Origin: Albugo candida
Lineage: Eukaryota; Oomycota; Peronosporomycetes; Albuginales; Albuginaceae
DNA: 19,087 nt
Assembly: GCA_905220665.1 (NCBI GenBank)
Contig: CAJNAR010000120.1
Location: 1-19,087, forward strand
Direction of reading: 5' to 3'
The position numbers were made by a program, and so were the translations under genes. Below the pieces are notes generated by a model. The model was given only the letters and a program-made list of their open reading frames with translations, did not search any database and was not told the DNA's origin. Shown here piece by piece: positions 9,847 through 18,803 of the stretch (positions are counted from its first letter, which is position 1; each line of letters opens with the position of its first letter).

Positions 9847-10294
9847 TGTGAAATGCGCATCCTCTAGTAAATGTCCCATGCTGCTTCATGTCAATCCCAT
9901 ATAGCAGATTAGATTGGTTCGAAAGATTGGGTGAAGCGAGATGCCTCACGGTTTTGAGATAAAACATATTTATTCTTTTTCCGAAACTCTGGAGTTTGCT
10001 CTCTACAGCCATTATTTCACAAGGATGTTCTTTTCACAAAAGTTTACTCCTACTAGAAATAACTTTCCGTTTCTTCACGTCGCATCTGCTAGAAAAAATG
10101 TATTCGTTTACAAGTGAATGTATTAAGTAGTGTATATGATGTCAAAAAATTGTGCAAAGAAAAATATTCGAAGGTGCCGAATAATCAAAACCCATCAAAG
10201 TGGTAGTACTAACTAATCTTTTGTTCAAACTATGTCATTCGTTCAAGGAGGCTTTCTCACAAAAACTCCGATTTCGTACACTGGTAATCTAGTT
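9847..10294 (+). repeat. Monomer 23 (448 bp)
   Basis: First copy with CACAAGG at S6. ATTTATT, TACTCCTAC, haplotype Q, CCGATTTCG. Nearly identical to copy 24. Confidence 0.95.
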
Positions 10295-10742
10295 TGTGAA
10301 ATGCGCATCCTCTAGTAAATGTCCCATGCTGCTTCATGTCAATCCCATATAGCAGATTAGATTGGTTCGAAAGATTGGGTGAAGCGAGATGCCTCACGGT
10401 TTTGAGATAAAACATAATTATTCTTTTTCCGAAACTCTGGAGTTTGCTCTCTACAGCCATTATTTCACAAGGATGTTCTTTTCACAAAAGTTTACTCCTA
10501 CTAGAAATAACTTTCCGTTTCTTCACGTCGCATCTGCTAGAAAAAATGTATTCGTTTACAAGTGAATGTATTAAGTAGTGTATATGATGTCAAAAAATTG
10601 TGCAAAGAAAAATATTCGAAGGTGCCGAATAATCAAAACCCATCAAAGTGGTAGTACTAACTAATGTTTTGTTCAAACTATGTCATTCGTTCAAGGAGGC
10701 TTTCTCACAAAAACTCCGATTTCCTACACTGGTAATCTAGTT
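10295..10742 (+). repeat. Monomer 24 (448 bp)
   Basis: By eye it differs from copy 23 at three bases: AATTATT for ATTTATT, CTAATG for CTAATC, and CCGATTTCC for CCGATTTCG. The pair looks like a recent duplication. Confidence 0.95.
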
Positions 10743-11190
10743 TGTGAAATGCACATCCTCTAGTAAATGTCCCATGCTGCTTCATGTCAATCCCATATAG
10801 CAGATCAGATTGGTTCGAAAGATTGGGTGAAGCGAGATGCCTCACGATTTTGAGATAAAACATATTTCTTCTTTTTCCGAAACTCTGGAGTTTGCTCTCT
10901 ACAGCCATTATTTCACAAAGATGTTCTTTTCACAAAAGTTTACTCCTACTAGAAATAACTTTCCGTTTCTTCACGTCGCATCTGCTAGAAAAAATGTATT
11001 CGTTTACAAGTGAATGTATTAAGTTGTATATATGATGTCAAAAAATTGTACAAAGAAAGATATTCGAAGGTGCCGAATAATCAAAACCCATCAAAGTGGT
11101 ACTACTAACTAATCTTTTGTTCAAACTATGTCATTCGTTCAAGGAGGCTTTCTCACAAAAACTCCGATTTCCTACACTGGTAATCTAGTT
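10743..11190 (+). repeat. Monomer 25 (448 bp)
   Basis: GCACAT, first GATCAG in the window, CACGAT, ATTTCTT, AAAGATG, private AAGTTGTATATATG, GTAC/AAAGATA, first GGTACTACTA. Its second half resembles type A. Confidence 0.95.
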
Positions 11191-11638
11191 TGTGAAATGC
11201 GCATCCTCTAGTAAATGTCCCATGCTGCTTCATGTCAATCCCATATAGCAGATCAGATTGGTTCGAAAGATTGGGTGAAGCGAGATGCCTCACGGTTTTG
11301 AGATAAAACATATTTATTCTTTTTCCGAAACTCTGGAGTTTGCTCTCTACAGCCATTATTTCACAAGGATGTTCTTTTCACAAAAGTTTACATGTACTAG
11401 AAATAACTTTCCGTTTCTTCACGTCGCATCTGCTAGAAAAAAAGTATTCGTTTACAAGTGAATGTATTAAGTAGTGTATATGATGTCAAAAAATTGTACA
11501 AAGAAAGATATTCGAAGGTGCCGAATAATCAAAACCCATCAAAGTGGTACTACTAACTAATCTTTTGTTCAAACTATGTCATTCGTTCAAGGAGGCTTTC
11601 TCACAAAAACTCCGATTTCCTACACTGGTAATCTAGTT
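11191..11638 (+). repeat. Monomer 26 (448 bp), HOR type A
   Basis: GATCAG, ATTTATT, AAGGATG, TACATGTAC, A7, GTAC/AAAGATA, GGTACTACTAAC, CCGATTTCC. Differs from copy 29 only at the three adjacent bases of S7. Confidence 0.95.
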
Positions 11639-12085
11639 TGTGAAATGCGCATCCTCTATTAAATGTTACATGCTGCTTCATGTCAATCCCATATAGCAGA
11701 TTAGATTGGTTCGAAAGATTGGGTGAAGCGAGATGCCTCACGGTTTTGAGATAAAACATATTTATTCTTTTTCCGATACTCTGGAGTTTGCTCTCTACAG
11801 CCATTATTTCACAAGGATGTTCTTTTCACAAAAGTTTACATGTACTAGAAATAACTTTCCGTTTCTTCACGTCGCATCTGCTAGAAAAAATGTATTCGTT
11901 TACAAGTGAATGTATTAAGTAGTGTATATGATGTCAAAAAATTGTGCAAAGAAAAATATTCGAAGGTGCGAATAATCAAAACCCATCAAAGTGGTACTAC
12001 TAGCTAATCTTTTATTCAAACTATGTCATTCGTTCAAGGAGGCTTTCTCACAAAAACTCGGATTTCCTACACTGGTAATCTAGTT
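11639..12085 (+). repeat. Monomer 27 (447 bp), HOR type B, chimeric
   Basis: First part ATTAAATGTTAC, GATTAG and CCGATACTC, unlike copies 30 and 33. Second part GTGCGAAT (-1), GGTACTACTAGC, CTTTTATTC and CGGATTTCC, typical of type B. Confidence 0.95.
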
Positions 12086-12533
12086 TGTGAAATGCATATC
12101 CTCTAGTAAATGTCCCATGCTGCTTCATGTCAATCCCATATAGCAGATTAGATTGGTTCGAAAGATTGGGTGAAGCGAGATGCCTCACGGTTTTGAGATA
12201 AAACATAATTATTCTTTTTCCGAAACTCTGGAGTTTGCTCTCTACAGCCATTATTTCACAAAGATGTTCTTTTCACAAAAGTTTACATGTACTAGAAATA
12301 ACTTTCCGTTTCTTCACCTCGCATCTGCTAGAAAAAATGTATTCGTTTACAAGTGAATGTATTAAGTAGTGTATATGATGTCAAAAAATTGTACAAAGAA
12401 AGATATTCGAAGGTGCCGAATAATCAAAACCCATCAAAGTGGTAGTACTAACTAATCTTTTGTTCAAACTATGTCATTCGTTCAAGGAGGCTTTCTCACA
12501 AAAACTCCGATTTCCTACACTGGTAATCTAGTT
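12086..12533 (+). repeat. Monomer 28 (448 bp), HOR type C
   Basis: GCATAT, AATTATT, AAAGATG, TACATGTAC, TTCTTCACCTCG, GTAC/AAAGATA, haplotype Q, CCGATTTCC. Confidence 0.95.
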
Positions 12534-12981
12534 TGTGAAATGCGCATCCTCTAGTAAATGTCCCATGCTGCTTCATGTCAATCCCATATAGCAGATCAGA
12601 TTGGTTCGAAAGATTGGGTGAAGCGAGATGCCTCACGGTTTTGAGATAAAACATATTTATTCTTTTTCCGAAACTCTGGAGTTTGCTCTCTACAGCCATT
12701 ATTTCACAAGGATGTTCTTTTCACAAAAGTTTACTCCTACTAGAAATAACTTTCCGTTTCTTCACGTCGCATCTGCTAGAAAAAAAGTATTCGTTTACAA
12801 GTGAATGTATTAAGTAGTGTATATGATGTCAAAAAATTGTACAAAGAAAGATATTCGAAGGTGCCGAATAATCAAAACCCATCAAAGTGGTACTACTAAC
12901 TAATCTTTTGTTCAAACTATGTCATTCGTTCAAGGAGGCTTTCTCACAAAAACTCCGATTTCCTACACTGGTAATCTAGTT
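12534..12981 (+). repeat. Monomer 29 (448 bp), HOR type A
   Basis: As copy 26 but TACTCCTAC at S7. One base from copy 32 by eye (S5). Confidence 0.95.
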
Positions 12982-13428
12982 TGTGAAATGCGCATCCTCT
13001 AGTAAATGTCCCATGCTGCTTCATGTCAATCCCATATAGCAGATCAGATTGGTTCGAAAGATTGGGTGAAGCGAGATGCCTCACGGTTTTGAGATAAAAC
13101 ATATTTATTCTTTTTCCGAAACTCTGGAGTTTGCTCTCTACAGCCATTATTTCACAAGGATGTTCTTTTCACAAAAGTTTACTCCTACTAGAAATAACTT
13201 TCCGTTTCTTCACGTCGCATCTACTAGAAAAAATGTATTTGTTTACAAGTGAATGTATTAAGTAGTGTATATGATGTCAAAAAATTGTGCAAAGAAAAAT
13301 ATTCGAAGGTGCGAATAATCAAAACCCATCAAAGTGGTACTACTAGCTAATCTTTTATTCAAACTATGTCATTCGTTCAAGGAGGCTTTCTCACAAAAAA
13401 TCGGATTTCCTACACTGGTAATCTAGTT
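12982..13428 (+). repeat. Monomer 30 (447 bp), HOR type B
   Basis: GATCAG, TACTCCTAC, ACTAGAAAAAATGTATTTG, in which a CpG has become TpG, GTGCGAAT (-1), GGTACTACTAGC, CTTTTATTC, private AAAAAATCGG at the end. Confidence 0.95.
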
Positions 13429-13876
13429 TGTGAAATGCATATCCTCTAGTAAATGTCCCATGCTGCTTCATGTCAATCCCATATAGCAGATTAGATTGGT
13501 TCGAAAGATTGGGTGAAGCGAGATGCCTCACGGTTTTGAGATAAAACATAATTATTCTTTTTCCGAAACTCTGGAGTTTGCTCTCTACAGCCATTATTTC
13601 ACAAAGATGTTCTTTTCACAAAAGTTTACATGTACTAGAAATAACTTTCCGTTTTTGCACCTCGCATCTGCTAGAAAAAATGTATTCGTTTACAAGTGAA
13701 TGTATTAAGTAGTGTATATGATGTCAAAAAATGGTACAAAGAAAGATATTCGAAGGTGCCGAATAATCAAAACCCATCAAAGTGGTAGTACTAACTAATC
13801 TTTTGTTCAAACTATGTCATTCGTTCAAGGAGGCTTTCTCACAAAAACTCCGATTTCCTACACTGGTAATCTAGTT
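13429..13876 (+). repeat. Monomer 31 (448 bp), HOR type C
   Basis: GCATAT, AATTATT, AAAGATG, TTTTTGCACCTCG (shared with copy 36), private AAATGGTAC, haplotype Q, CCGATTTCC. Confidence 0.95.
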
Positions 13877-14324
13877 TGTGAAATGCGCATCCTCTAGTAA
13901 ATGTCCCATGCTGCTTCATGTCAATCCCATATAGCAGATCAGATTGGTTCGAAAGATTGGGTGAAGCGAGATGCCTCACGGTTTTGAGATAAAACATAAT
14001 TATTCTTTTTCCGAAACTCTGGAGTTTGCTCTCTACAGCCATTATTTCACAAGGATGTTCTTTTCACAAAAGTTTACTCCTACTAGAAATAACTTTCCGT
14101 TTCTTCACGTCGCATCTGCTAGAAAAAAAGTATTCGTTTACAAGTGAATGTATTAAGTAGTGTATATGATGTCAAAAAATTGTACAAAGAAAGATATTCG
14201 AAGGTGCCGAATAATCAAAACCCATCAAAGTGGTACTACTAACTAATCTTTTGTTCAAACTATGTCATTCGTTCAAGGAGGCTTTCTCACAAAAACTCCG
14301 ATTTCCTACACTGGTAATCTAGTT
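13877..14324 (+). repeat. Monomer 32 (448 bp), HOR type A
   Basis: As copy 29 with AATTATT at S5: GATCAG, AAGGATG, TACTCCTAC, A7, GTAC/AAAGATA, GGTACTACTAAC. Confidence 0.95.
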
Positions 14325-14772
14325 TGTGAAATGCGCATCCTCTAGTAAATGTCCCATGCTGCTTCATGTCAATCCCATATAGCAGATCAGATTGGTTCGA
14401 AAGATTGGGTGAAGCGAGATGCCTCACGGTTTTGAGATAAAACATATTTATTCTTTTTCCGAAACTCTGGAGTTTGCTCTCTACAGCCATTATTTCACAA
14501 GGATGTTCTTTTCACAAAAGTTTACTCCTACTAGAAATAACTTTCCGTTTCTTCACGTCGCATCTACTAGAAAAAATGTATTTGTTTACAAGTGAATGTA
14601 TTAAGTAGTGTATATGATGTCAAAAAATTGTGCAAAGAAAAATATTCGAAGGTGCCGAATAATCAAAACCCATCAAAGTGGTACTACTAGCTAATCTTTT
14701 ATTCAAACTATGTCATTCGTTCAAGGAGGCTTTCTCACAAAAACTCGGATTTCCTACACTGGTAATCTAGTT
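14325..14772 (+). repeat. Monomer 33 (448 bp), HOR type B
   Basis: As copy 30, including the TATTTG change, but keeping GTGCCGAAT and AAAACTCGG. Confidence 0.95.
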
Positions 14773-15221
14773 TGTGAAATGCATATCCTCTAGTAAATGT
14801 CCCATGCTGCTTCATGTCAATCCCATATAGCAGATTAGATTGGTTCGAAAGATTGGGTGAAGCGAGATGCCTCACGGTTTTGAGATAAAACATAATTATT
14901 CTTTTTTCCGAAACTCTGGAGTTTGCTCTCTACAGCCATTATTTCACAAAGATGTTCTTTTCACAAAAGTTTACATGTACTAGAAATAACTTTCCGTTTC
15001 TTCACGTCGCATCTGCTAGAAAAAATGTATTCGTTTACAAGTGAATGTATTAAGTAGTGTATATGATGTCAAAAAATTGTGCAAAGAAAAATATTCGAAG
15101 GTGCCGAATAATCAAAACCCATCAAAGTGGAAGTAGTAACTTATGTTTTGTTCAAACTATGTCATCCGTTTAAGGAGGCTTTCTCACAAAAACTCCGATT
15201 TTGTACACTGGTAATCTAGCT
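14773..15221 (+). repeat. Monomer 34 (449 bp), type C/left-type hybrid
   Basis: Starts as type C (GCATAT, AATTATT, AAAGATG) with an extra T in CTTTTTTCC. It then carries haplotype P (GGAAGTAG, CTTATG, CCGTTTA) and ends CCGATTTTG/GCTTG. The next copy is type B, so the expected type A is missing. Confidence 0.95.
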
Positions 15222-15667
15222 TGTGAAATGCGCATCCTCTAGTAAATGTCCCATGCTGCTTCATGTCAATCCCATATAGCAGATTAGATTGGTTCGAAAG
15301 ATTGGGTGAAGCGAGATGCCTCACGGTTTTGAGATAAAACATATTTATTCTTTTTCCGAAACTCTGGAGTTTGCTCTCTACAGCCATTATTTCACAAGGA
15401 TGTTCTTTTCACAAAAGTTTACTCCTACTAGAAATAACTTTCCGTTTCTTCACGTCGCATCTACTAGAAAAAATGTATTTTTTACAAGTGAATGTATTAA
15501 GTAGTGTATATGATGTCAAAAAATTGTGCAAAGAAAAATATTCGAAGGTGCGAATAATCAAAACCCATCAAAGTGGTACTACTAACTAATCTTTTATTCA
15601 AACTATGTCATTCGTTCAAGGAGGCTTTCTCACAAAAACTCCGATTTCCTACACTGGTAATCTAGTT
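15222..15667 (+). repeat. Monomer 35 (446 bp), type B-like
   Basis: GATTAG, ATTTATT, AAGGATG, TACTCCTAC, ACTAGAAAAAATG as in copies 30 and 33, private TATTTTTTAC (-1), GTGCGAAT (-1), GGTACTACTAAC, CTTTTATTC, CCGATTTCC. Confidence 0.95.
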
Positions 15668-16115
15668 TGTGAAATGCACATCCTCTAGTAAATGTCCCAT
15701 GCTGCTTCATGTCAATCCCATATAGCAGATTAGATTGGTTCGAAAGATTGGGTGAAGCGAGATGCCTCACGGTTTTGAGATAAAACATAATTATTCTTTT
15801 TCCGAAACTCTGGAGTTTGCTCTCTACAGCCATTATTTCACAAAGATGTTCTTTTCACAAAAGTTTACATGTACTAGAAATAACTTTCCGTTTTTGCACC
15901 TCGCATCTGCTAGAAAAAATGTATTCGTTTACAAGTGAATGTATTAACTAGTGTATATGATGTCAAAAAATTGTGCAAAGAAAAATATTCGAAGGTGCCG
16001 AATAATCAAAACCCATCAAAGTGGTAGTACTAACTAATCTTTTATTCAAACTATGTCATTCGTTCAAGGAGGCTTTCTCACAAAAACTCCGATTTCCTAC
16101 ACTGGTAATCTAGTT
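15668..16115 (+). repeat. Monomer 36 (448 bp), type C-like
   Basis: GCACAT, AATTATT, AAAGATG, TTTTTGCACCTCG as copy 31, private ATTAACTAGTG, haplotype Q with CTTTTATTC. Confidence 0.95.
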
Positions 16116-16563
16116 TGTGAAATGCGCATCCTCTAGTAAATGTTACATGCTGCTTCATGTCAATCCCATATAGCAGATTAGATTGGTTCGAAAGATTGGG
16201 TGAAGCGAGATGCCTCACGGTTTTGAGATAAAACATAATTATTCTTTTTTCGAAACTCTGGAGTTTGCTCTCTACAGCCATTATTTCACAAGGATGTTCT
16301 TTTCACAAAAGTTTACTCCTACTAGAAATAACTTTCCGTTTCTTCACGTCGCATCTGCTAGAAAAAATGTATTCGTTTACAAGTGAATGTATTAAGTAGT
16401 GTATATGATGTCAAAAAATTGTGCAAAGAAAAATATTCGAAGGTGCCGAATAATCAAAACCCATCAAAGTGGTAGTACTAACTAATCTTTTGTTCAAACT
16501 ATGTCATTCGTTCAAGGAGGCTTTCTCACAAAAACTCCGATTTCCTACACTGGTAATCTAGCT
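16116..16563 (+). repeat. Monomer 37 (448 bp), type E-like
   Basis: AGTAAATGTTAC, CTTTTTTCG (substitution, no length change), AAGGATG, TACTCCTAC, haplotype Q. Close to copy 39 except GTGC/AAAAATA and AAAACCC. Confidence 0.95.
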
Positions 16564-17011
16564 TGTGAAATGCGCATCCTCTAGTAAATGTCCCATGCTG
16601 CTTCATGTCAATCCCATATAGCAGATTAGATTGGTTCGAAAGATTGGGTGAACCGAGATGCCTCACGATTTTGAGATAAAACATATTTCTTCTTTTTCCG
16701 AAACTCTGGAGTTTGCTCTCTACAGCCATTATTTCACGAGGATGTTCTTTTCACAAAAGTTTACATGTACTAGAAATAAGTTTCCCTTTTTTCACCTCGC
16801 ATCTGCTAGAAAAAATGTATTCGTTTACAAGTGAATGTATTAAGTAGTGTAGATGATGTCAAAAAATTGTGCAAAGAAAAATATTCGAAGGTGCCGAATA
16901 ATCAAAACCCATCAAAGTGGAAGTAGTAACTTATGTTTTGTTCAAACTATGTCATCCGTTTAAGGAGGCTTTCTCACAAAAACTCCGATTTCGTACACTG
17001 GTAATCTAGCT
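16564..17011 (+). repeat. Monomer 38 (448 bp), HOR type D
   Basis: GTGAACCGAG, CACGAT, ATTTCTT, CACGAGG, private AAGTTTCCC and GTGTAGATG, TTTTTTCACCTCG, haplotype P with CTTATG, CCGATTTCG. Confidence 0.95.
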
Positions 17012-17459
17012 TGTGAAATGCGCATCCTCTAGTAAATGTTACATGCTGCTTCATGTCAATCCCATATAGCAGATTAGATTGGTTCGAAAGATTGGGTGAA
17101 GCGAGATGCCTCACGGTTTTGAGATAAAACATAATTATTCTTTTTTCGAAACTCTGGAGTTTGCTCTCTACAGCCATTATTTCACAAGGATGTTCTTTTC
17201 ACAAAAGTTTACTCCTACTAGAAATAACTTTCCGTTTCTTCACGTCGCATCTGCTAGAAAAAATGTATTCGTTTACAAGTGAATGTATTAAGTAGTGTAT
17301 ATGATGTCAAAAAATTGTGCAAAGAAAGATATTCGAAGGTGCCGAATAATCAAAACTCATCAAAGTGGTAGTACTAACTAATCTTTTGTTCAAACTATGT
17401 CATTCGTTCAAGGAGGCTTTCTCACAAAAACTCCGATTTCCTACACTGGTAATCTAGCT
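17012..17459 (+). repeat. Monomer 39 (448 bp), HOR type E
   Basis: AGTAAATGTTAC, CTTTTTTCG, AAGGATG, TACTCCTAC, GTGC/AAAGATA, AAAACTCATC, haplotype Q, CCGATTTCC/GCTTG. Confidence 0.95.
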
Positions 17460-17907
17460 TGTGAAATGCGCATCCTCTATTAAATGTTACATGCTGCTTC
17501 ATGTCAATCCCATATAGCAGATTAGATTGGTTCGAAAGATTGGGTGAAGCGAGATGCCTCACGGTTTTGAGATAAAACATATTTCTTCTTTTTCCGAAAC
17601 TCTGCAGTTTGCTCTCTACAGCCATTATTTCACAAAGATGTTCTTTTCACAAAAGTTTACATGTACTAGAAATAACTTTCCGTTTTTTCACCTCGCATCT
17701 GCTAGAAAAAATGTATTCGTTTACAAGTGAATGTATTAAGTAGTGTATATGATGTCAAAAAATTGTGCAAAGAAAGATATTCGAAGGTGCCGAATAATCA
17801 AAACCCATCAAAGTGGTAGTACTAACTAATCTTTTGTTCAAACTATGTCATTCGTTCAAGGAGGCTTTCTCACAAAAACTCCGATTTCGTACACTGGTAA
17901 TCTAGCT
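17460..17907 (+). repeat. Monomer 40 (448 bp), HOR type F
   Basis: ATTAAATGTTAC, ATTTCTT, CTGCAG, AAAGATG, TACATGTAC, TTTTTTCACCTCG, GTGC/AAAGATA, haplotype Q, CCGATTTCG. Confidence 0.95.
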
Positions 17908-18355
17908 TGTGAAATGCGCATCCTCTAGTAAATGTCCCATGCTGCTTCATGTCAATCCCATATAGCAGATTAGATTGGTTCGAAAGATTGGGTGAACCGA
18001 GATGCCTCACGATTTTGAGATAAAACATATTTCTTCTTTTTCCGAAACTCTGGAGTTTGCTCTCTACAGCCATTATTTCACGAGGATGTTCTTTTCACAA
18101 AAGTTTACATGTACTAGAAATAACTTTCCGTTTCTTCACGTCGCATCTGCTAGAAAAAATGTATTCGTTTACAAGTGAATGTATTAAGTAGTGTATATGA
18201 TGTCAAAAAATTGTGCAAAGAAAAATATTCGAAGGTGCCAAATAATCAAAACCCATCAAAGTGGTAGTACTAACTAATGTTTTGTTCAAACTATGTCATT
18301 CGTTCAAGGAGGCTTTCTCACAAAAACTCGGATTTCCTACACTGGTAATCTAGTT
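17908..18355 (+). repeat. Monomer 41 (448 bp), HOR type D
   Basis: GTGAACCGAG, CACGAT and CACGAGG as copy 38, but the second half differs: TTCTTCACGTC, private GTGCCAAAT, haplotype Q, CGGATTTCC. Confidence 0.95.
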
Positions 18356-18803
18356 TGTGAAATGCACATCCTCTAGTAAATGTCCCATGCTGCTTCATGT
18401 CAATCCCATATAGCAGATCAGATTGGTTCGAAAGATTGGGTGAAGCGAGATGCCTCACGGTTTTGAGATAAAACATAATTATTCTTTTTCCGAAACTCTG
18501 GAGTTTGCTCTCTACAGCCATTATTTCACAAGGATGTTCTTTTCACAAAAGTTTACTCCTACTAGAAATAACTTTCCGTTTCTTCACGTCGCATCTGCTA
18601 GAAAAAATGTATTCGTTTACAAGTGAATGTATTAAGTAGTGTATATGATGTCAAAAAATTGTGCAAAGAAAGATATTCGAAGGTGCCGAATAATCAAAAC
18701 TCATCAAAGTGGTAGTACTAACTAATCTTTTGTTCAAACTATGTCATTCGTTTAAGGAGGCTTTCTCACAAAAACTCCGATTTCCTACACTGGTAATCTA
18801 GCT
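18356..18803 (+). repeat. Monomer 42 (448 bp), HOR type E
   Basis: GCACAT and GATCAG in the first part, unlike copy 39. TACTCCTAC, GTGC/AAAGATA and AAAACTCATC as copy 39. The P/Q region is recombinant: GGTAGTAC with TTCGTTTA. Confidence 0.95.

Larger units (their letters stand above)
11191..15221 (+). repeat. Higher-order repeat 1: trimer A-B-C, ~1343 bp, three rounds
   Basis: Copies 26, 29 and 32 are type A (GATCAG, A7 at S9, GTAC at S10, GGTACTACTA). Copies 27, 30 and 33 are type B (GGTACTACTAG, then CTTTTATTC, ending CTCGGATTT). Copies 28, 31 and 34 are type C (GCATAT at S1, AATTATT, AAAGATG). Like units start 1343 or 1344 bp apart. By eye, copies 26 and 29 differ at three adjacent bases, 29 and 32 at one, and 30 and 33 at one indel and one substitution. 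Neighbouring A, B and C units differ much more. Copy 34 is type C only in its first part. Confidence 0.85.
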
